This document shows positions 43,763 through 47,486 of a DNA stretch of 47,486 nt, piece after piece. The position numbers and the translations under genes are program-made. Under the pieces are notes generated by a model, which did no database searches, was not told the origin of the DNA, and was given only the letters and a program-made list of their open reading frames with translations. How positions within the stretch are numbered: the first letter of the stretch is position 1; each line of letters starts with the position of its first letter. This DNA comes from Desulfovirgula sp. (GTDB lineage: Bacteria; Bacillota; Desulfotomaculia; Desulfotomaculales; Desulfovirgulaceae). The stretch is taken from assembly GCA_020725525.1 (NCBI GenBank), contig DYEX01000081.1, forward strand, positions 1 to 47,486, given 5' to 3'.

Positions 43763-44377
43763 TTAAACGTCTATGGTTCTGCCCGGCCATTCCTGCCGTT
43801 TTTCGTAATACTGCACGGCCCGCCTGCCCATGGCCACGGCCATGAAATAATTCACCCCGCCGGCCAGCAACAAACCTAAAAGAGGGATAATGCGCACCAG
43901 GCTCGAACGGGCGGTTGACCGCACACCCAATGAGAGAAGCGTGCGTTCCATCAGGGCAGTGAAGGCTTCCCTGGAAAGCTGGGTAACGGCGGCCCGGGAG
44001 AGACTGTTTCCCACGCTCCCTATCCCTGCGGCAAAAACGAAGGCCCAAAAGGCCTCCCGCCGGTAACGGTAGCCGGTAAGGTCTTTATTGTAAATGGCGG
44101 CTACTTCGAGAACCATGCGGCCCAGCAGGTAGGTAAGAAGGGTTACGTCAAGGGCCACTCCTCCCAGAAGGGCCAGCAATGTTCCCAGCCCGGGCAATAC
44201 CGCCGGCAGGGCAGTGAGGATTCCTACCAGGGCGCATTGCCAGGCCCTCTCCTGAATGATTTTCATGGCCAGTTCCCGGGCGGACAGGCCCGGAGAGGTT
44301 TCCTTCAGCCTTTTTATTTTTAGCTCAATTTCCTCGGCCCGGGGTGAGGCAAAAGGGTTAAAGCCCGGCACGGCCAT
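43763..44377 (-). CDS. EcsC-like membrane protein
   Basis: 204-aa protein with a short charged N-terminus, then hydrophobic stretches (about residues 49-88, 112-125 and 160-182) and polar C-terminus; the pattern fits the EcsC/DUF697-like family, whose role is unclear. The order of RAWQCALVGILTALPAVLPG and GGVALDVTLLTYLLGRM is typical. ATG with GGGAGG upstream. Convergent with the qmo block and not obviously linked to it. Confidence 0.65.
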   Translation of the reverse strand: MAVPGFNPFASPRAEEIELKIKRLKETSPGLSARELAMKIIQERAWQCALVGILTALPAVLPGLGTLLALLGGVALDVTLLTYLLGRMVLEVAAIYNKDLTGYRYRREAFWAFVFAAGIGSVGNSLSRAAVTQLSREAFTALMERTLLSLGVRSTARSSLVRIIPLLGLLLAGGVNYFMAVAMGRRAVQYYEKRQEWPGRTIDV

Positions 44378-44476
44378 TGCCTCCCTTTTTTAGCTCCAGT
44401 ATGCCATATCCACCGGCACCGGTCAAGAAGTTGAAACATCGAGCAGTGATGCAGCGCCAGGCCGTCACCCGGAGTA

Positions 44477-44516
44477 AAAACACGCCCGCCCGGAATGTTG
44501 TTCTGGGCGGGCGCGG
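44477..44516 (-). terminator. Intrinsic terminator after the SPW-like gene
   Basis: On the minus strand GCCCGCCC and GGGCGGGC form a GC-rich stem followed by GTGTTTTTAC. It lies after the SPW-like gene stop at 44529. Confidence 0.75.
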
Positions 44517-44528
44517 GTGTGGAAAAGG

Positions 44529-44726
44529 TTACTTGTTTTCTCCTCCACCACCAACTCTTGCTCCCCTGAGTTCGGCATTGGTCAGGTAGGAACTGACAGC
44601 AACAAGAATGCCTAAAATGATATCATTCCACATGGCATTGACCACATTAGAATAGCCCAGTACAAAGGGGGCAATGATCAGCCATATACCAAAAACGATT
44701 CCCAGCCAGCCGTATCTGTTCACCAT
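44529..44726 (-). CDS. SPW-repeat-like small membrane protein
   Basis: 65-aa protein with two hydrophobic helices (about residues 7-24 and 33-50) and the GIWLIIAPFVLGYS and NAMWNDIILGIL segments typical of SPW-repeat membrane proteins. Function unknown. GGAGGTG precedes the ATG. Confidence 0.82.
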   Translation of the reverse strand: MVNRYGWLGIVFGIWLIIAPFVLGYSNVVNAMWNDIILGILVAVSSYLTNAELRGARVGGGGENK

Positions 44727-44879
44727 GTTTCACCTCCCGCTTCTTTGGAAATGGTACCTTCAATGTTATTTTAACCATTACCAATTTTTTTAAACGTAGG
44801 ACCCTTAATAATATTTACCTAAAATCCTGATCATGAAGGAAAAGAGATGTATAGGTAGAATAAGAAAATAAAGGAAGTT

Positions 44880-45686
44880 ATGCTGTGGAGGTTGATGGTA
44901 TTGTTACAACGCTATTGTGAGCTGTTAGAAGAATTAAGTGCGCTGGAGGAAAGTACAATAGCCGATCTTTCCATTGATGAAATTATGCGTTACCTGGATT
45001 TACGCAGGCAGCAAGAGGAGCTGGCGGGTTCGTTGGGAGACCTGATTTCAGATGCCCTGCTCCATTTGCAGGATTTGGCCAGCCGCGTAGAAGAAGAACT
45101 GGTTGATTTGCCCGGGGTCATGGAAAGCGTGAAAAATCAAAGTGATTCCCGGGAAGGGTTTCTAACCAGACTGGCTGGTGTTGTGGGGGCCCTGGAGGCA
45201 GATATGGAAAGAATTCTGGCTGATTGCCGTCAATTACGATATGAGCTCTTATGGGGTGATGAGCAAGAGCAACCAGGTATAAAAGACGAATTAGAACTTC
45301 CGGTAAAACAAACGCAAGAAAAGTTTTCCGCTGGTTGCGGGGTGAGCAAGGGGGAAGCAGAGCAGAAACAGGAAAAGGCGTTGGAGGAGGTGGCTTGCGG
45401 CCGGGAATTGGCTGAGACCAGGGAAGAGCCGCTACCTGGAATGTCCGGACAGAACAACCGGGGACAGTCTGACGGGAAGGCCGGCAGTCAGGACATCCAA
45501 AAGCCGGCTCCAGTTTCCCCCGAAACTCTCAAAAAACTGGAGACCGTTATGCGTCCCAGGGAGGTAGTGGAAGTAGAACCTGTTATTATGGATAACCAGA
45601 CCAATTTTGCCGTATTAAAGGTGGCCTTCCCGGGGGAGAACAAGTCCCGCCATAGCAAGTCCCCAAAAGAGCGACACCGCCGTTAG
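44880..45686 (+). CDS. 268-aa coiled-coil protein of unknown function
   Basis: Residues 1-130 are strongly helical and heptad-like (LEELSALEESTIADLSIDE, then MRYLDLRRQQEELAGSLGD), and residues 130-220 are a Gln/Glu/Lys-rich low-complexity linker ending in a short conserved-looking tail (VMRPREVVEVEPVI). It resembles the FlgN/CheW-associated style of small helical chaperones only loosely, and I do not assign it. The start is one of ATG 44880 (AAAGGAAG), ATG 44895 (GGAGG) or TTG 44901. Followed by a terminator. Confidence 0.6.
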   Translation: MLWRLMVLLQRYCELLEELSALEESTIADLSIDEIMRYLDLRRQQEELAGSLGDLISDALLHLQDLASRVEEELVDLPGVMESVKNQSDSREGFLTRLAGVVGALEADMERILADCRQLRYELLWGDEQEQPGIKDELELPVKQTQEKFSAGCGVSKGEAEQKQEKALEEVACGRELAETREEPLPGMSGQNNRGQSDGKAGSQDIQKPAPVSPETLKKLETVMRPREVVEVEPVIMDNQTNFAVLKVAFPGENKSRHSKSPKERHRR

Positions 45687-45716
45687 TTTCATGGCGGCTA
45701 AAAAAGTAAGCTATTT

Positions 45717-45766
45717 GCGAGCACTCCCACGGCTATTAAGTCGCATGAGTGCTCAATTATCTTTTT
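45717..45766 (+). terminator. Intrinsic terminator after the coiled-coil gene
   Basis: GAGCACTC (45719-45726) pairs with GAGTGCTC (45747-45754) across a 20-nt loop, followed by AATTATCTTTTT. A second short stem (CCGCC/GGCGG, near 45677-45697) lies just before it. Confidence 0.7.
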
Positions 45767-46046
45767 CCGGTTGCAAGTGTTCAATGGGTCGCAAAAAGGT
45801 AACTTTATTTCTTCGTCCCGGTCTTTTTACCGGCATTTCTTCCTCAGTTATTTCCAGGTAGAAAACCTTTTCTGGATAGCAGAGCACGGTTACCACGCCC
45901 CGTTCCGGTTCGGTTAACCAAATCCCTTTAAATTCCAGCATCTCTCCCATTAAATCTACATTCACCCTGCGCGGGCCTTCCAGTACTTCCAGTTCCCATC
46001 CCTGAATACTCACCACAATGTTTTTTTGCGGATGAGTTATTTCCAT
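45753..46046 (-). CDS. 97-aa protein of unknown function
   Basis: Beta-rich soluble protein starting MEITHPQKNIVVSIQGWEL with a basic PVKRPGRRNKV segment near the C-terminus. No family recognised. ATG 46044-46046 is chosen because AAGGGGG is 9 nt upstream; an in-frame TTG 9 nt earlier touches that site. Its stop overlaps the terminator of the convergent gene. Confidence 0.6.
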   Translation of the reverse strand: MEITHPQKNIVVSIQGWELEVLEGPRRVNVDLMGEMLEFKGIWLTEPERGVVTVLCYPEKVFYLEITEEEMPVKRPGRRNKVTFLRPIEHLQPEKDN

Positions 46047-46184
46047 TGCGGACAACCCCCTTTAGTTCGGTAGCCGGTCCCACCAGCCACCCATCAGTAT
46101 ATCATATCCCGCATGACTGGTAAAATCTTTTCACAAAAAAACGGGTCACTGCCCGGGGGGGCAGGGACCCGGATAAACATCAGC

Positions 46185-47030
46185 CTATTTCATTTGCTGT
46201 AAACGCCGTACCCGTTCCGCAATGGGTGGGTGAGTGCTGAAAAGACGGGCAAAAGATCCTGCCGACAGAGGATTGACAATAAATAGATGGGAAGTGGCCG
46301 GATTTACCTGCATGGGTAAGTGCTGAGCAGCCCGTTCCAGCTTGAGCAGCGCGTTGGCCAAACCATGGGGACTACCTGCCAGACGGGCACCGGTTGCGTC
46401 AGCTTGAAATTCCCGGGCGCGGGAAATGGCCAGCTGGATGAGGGTGGCGGCCAGGGGGGCCAGGATGATCATTAGCAGCGTACCCACCAGGCTCAAAGGA
46501 TTGCCACCCTCCTCATCATCCCGCCCGGCGCCAAAGATCAGTCCCCACTGCAGGGCGTTGGCAATCATGGTAATGGCTCCGGCCATGGCTGCGGCAATGG
46601 TGCTCACCAATACGTCCCGGTTTTTGATGTGGGCTATTTCATGGGCCAGCACACCCTCCACTTCCGAACGGTTGAGAATTTGCATCAAACCATCGGTTAC
46701 GGCCACAGCAGCATGGGCCGGATTGCGCCCGGTGGCAAAGGCATTGGGTTGGGGTGATGGAGTACGGTACACCCGGGGCATGGGTATACCGGCCCGTTGT
46801 GCGAGATTACGAATCATGGCGTAAAGTTCCGGTGCTTCATGTTCAGCCAGAGGTTGAGAGCCGGTCATGGCAATAGCAATTTTGTCACTGAAATAGTAAC
46901 CGAAAAAGTTCATGCCCAGGGCGATGAGGAAGAACAGAAAAGCGCCAGAACTACCGCCCACCCAGTTGCCAATTAATACCAACAAAACGGTTAACAGACC
47001 CATTAACAGCCAGGCCCTCAAATTATTCAT
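46185..47030 (-). CDS. htpX: Zinc metalloprotease HtpX
   Basis: 281-aa membrane protease that degrades misfolded membrane proteins. It has N-terminal membrane helices (about residues 5-45), the HEIAH zinc motif (about residue 127) in VLAHEIAHIKNRD, two further helices (about 140-190) and the downstream Glu-containing SRAREFQADATG motif (about 205). The ATG follows GGAGG at 8-nt spacing; a longer frame to 47351 is not supported. Placed within 1 nt by the frame. Confidence 0.93.
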   Translation of the reverse strand: MNNLRAWLLMGLLTVLLVLIGNWVGGSSGAFLFFLIALGMNFFGYYFSDKIAIAMTGSQPLAEHEAPELYAMIRNLAQRAGIPMPRVYRTPSPQPNAFATGRNPAHAAVAVTDGLMQILNRSEVEGVLAHEIAHIKNRDVLVSTIAAAMAGAITMIANALQWGLIFGAGRDDEEGGNPLSLVGTLLMIILAPLAATLIQLAISRAREFQADATGARLAGSPHGLANALLKLERAAQHLPMQVNPATSHLFIVNPLSAGSFARLFSTHPPIAERVRRLQQMK

Positions 47031-47352
47031 CACGGAAACCTCCCTTTCAAAAATAAACCGGCTATCGCAAGGTACATAAGAGCACTGCGCAGTCGGCCGA
47101 TACATGCGAAAAAACCTTTTAAAAACGCACTCCCATACTTTACGAAAGGAAGCCATGCATGGGCATGATCCCTCCTTCACGAGTATATCTATCATACAAC
47201 CCTTCAACGCTATATACGAACGACCGCCTTTATTTAACATTTTTATTATACTATAACTCATTATATTATAATTATCCACTGCAGGCAAGGGGAAAAGGGG
47301 ATAACCAGTAACGGAGGTAAAAAAGGCAATAAAAAATTGATGCCGTGTCAAT

Positions 47353-47444
47353 GGACAGTGAAAATGTCACCTAAAAAATGCTTTATCTGGACTGAGAAAA
47401 TGTCACCCACATTGATCATTCATCCGGACTGAGAAAATGTCACT
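47353..47444 (+). repeat. Three phased 19-bp repeats, probable left end of an insertion sequence
   Basis: Copies at 47353-47371 (ggacagtgaaaatgtcacc), 47389-47407 (ggactgagaaaatgtcacc) and 47426-47444 (ggactgagaaaatgtcact), spaced 36 and 37 bp. Multiple short terminal repeats are typical of IS21-family ends, followed inward by istA. A ribosome-site-like GGGAGG and TTG (near 47460-47475) follow, so a transposase gene probably starts at the window edge. Confidence 0.65.
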
Positions 47445-47486
47445 TTTTTTAAGTTTATGGGAGGCGGCGGTCTTGACGGCCACCCC

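Overview
The window is a stretch of chromosome from a Gram-positive, endospore-forming-type sulfate reducer of the Desulfotomaculum/Desulfofundulus/Pelotomaculum group (Firmicutes, Peptococcaceae-like). This is inferred from a complete sulfate-activation and APS-reduction block (sat, aprBA, qmoAB plus HdrD-like and QmoC-like subunits) together with Firmicutes hallmarks (codY next to hslVU and xerC, AGGAGG-type ribosome sites, frequent TTG/GTG starts, CobT under a cobalamin riboswitch). A bifunctional archaeal-type fructose bisphosphate aldolase/phosphatase and a pyruvoyl arginine decarboxylase fit a thermophilic anaerobe. The species itself cannot be fixed from the sequence.

Layout. 1-5.3 kb: housekeeping operon trmFO-xerC-hslV-hslU-codY, closed by a terminator shared with a convergent block. 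5.4-8.1 kb (minus): GH15 glucoamylase-like enzyme followed by a Crp/Fnr regulator; 8.2-9.0 kb (minus): a NuoG/HydA-like iron-sulfur protein without a catalytic domain. 9.2-9.7 kb: a compact promoter / 33-aa leader-like ORF / terminator / 40-aa ORF / terminator unit. 9.7-14 kb: zinc-ribbon membrane protein, FapA (DUF342), DUF2148 ferredoxin-domain protein, cobalamin riboswitch with terminator, cobT. 14-17.3 kb: FBP aldolase/phosphatase, pyruvate-kinase C-terminal-like protein, LarA-like protein. 17.3-22.5 kb: a possible frameshifted YPG-repeat gene, cyclophilin-like protein, alpha/beta hydrolase, DJ-1/PfpI protein, then a translationally coupled FIST sensor and PAS-GGDEF-HD-GYP protein. 22.6-25.7 kb (minus): tRNA-Ala, small membrane protein, two small proteins including a Q/G/Y-rich low-complexity protein, and an orphan family 5 solute-binding protein. 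25.9-29.7 kb: endonuclease IV-like TIM barrel, a stress protein, then the polyamine operon (pyruvoyl ArgDC, SpeE, SpeB). 29.7-32.1 kb (minus): LonB-like protease. 32.3-32.8 kb: tRNA operon Asp-Phe-Gly-Cys with a near-consensus promoter and a terminator.

33-43.7 kb is the energy-metabolism core. Sulfate is activated by Sat to APS, AprBA reduces APS to sulfite, and QmoA/QmoB with a HdrD-like two-CCG-domain protein and a QmoC-like ferredoxin/cytochrome b membrane protein are expected to pass electrons between the menaquinone pool (or soluble carriers) and AprBA. A 96-aa protein of unknown function sits between sat and aprB. A long (about 440 nt) predicted leader precedes sat, and structured intergenic segments lie between aprA and qmoA and between qmoB and the HdrD-like gene.

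43.7-47.5 kb holds small membrane or hypothetical proteins, the HtpX membrane protease, and at the right edge three phased copies of a 19-bp repeat that look like the left end of an insertion sequence (IS21-like) running out of the window.

The points I would look at first are the composite Qmo/Hdr complex, the 96-aa sat-apr protein with the long sat leader, the repeat-rich region upstream of sat, the Q/G/Y-rich protein, and the YPG repeats lying in a different frame from their neighbouring coding signal. I found no CRISPR array, phage, or clear defence system.
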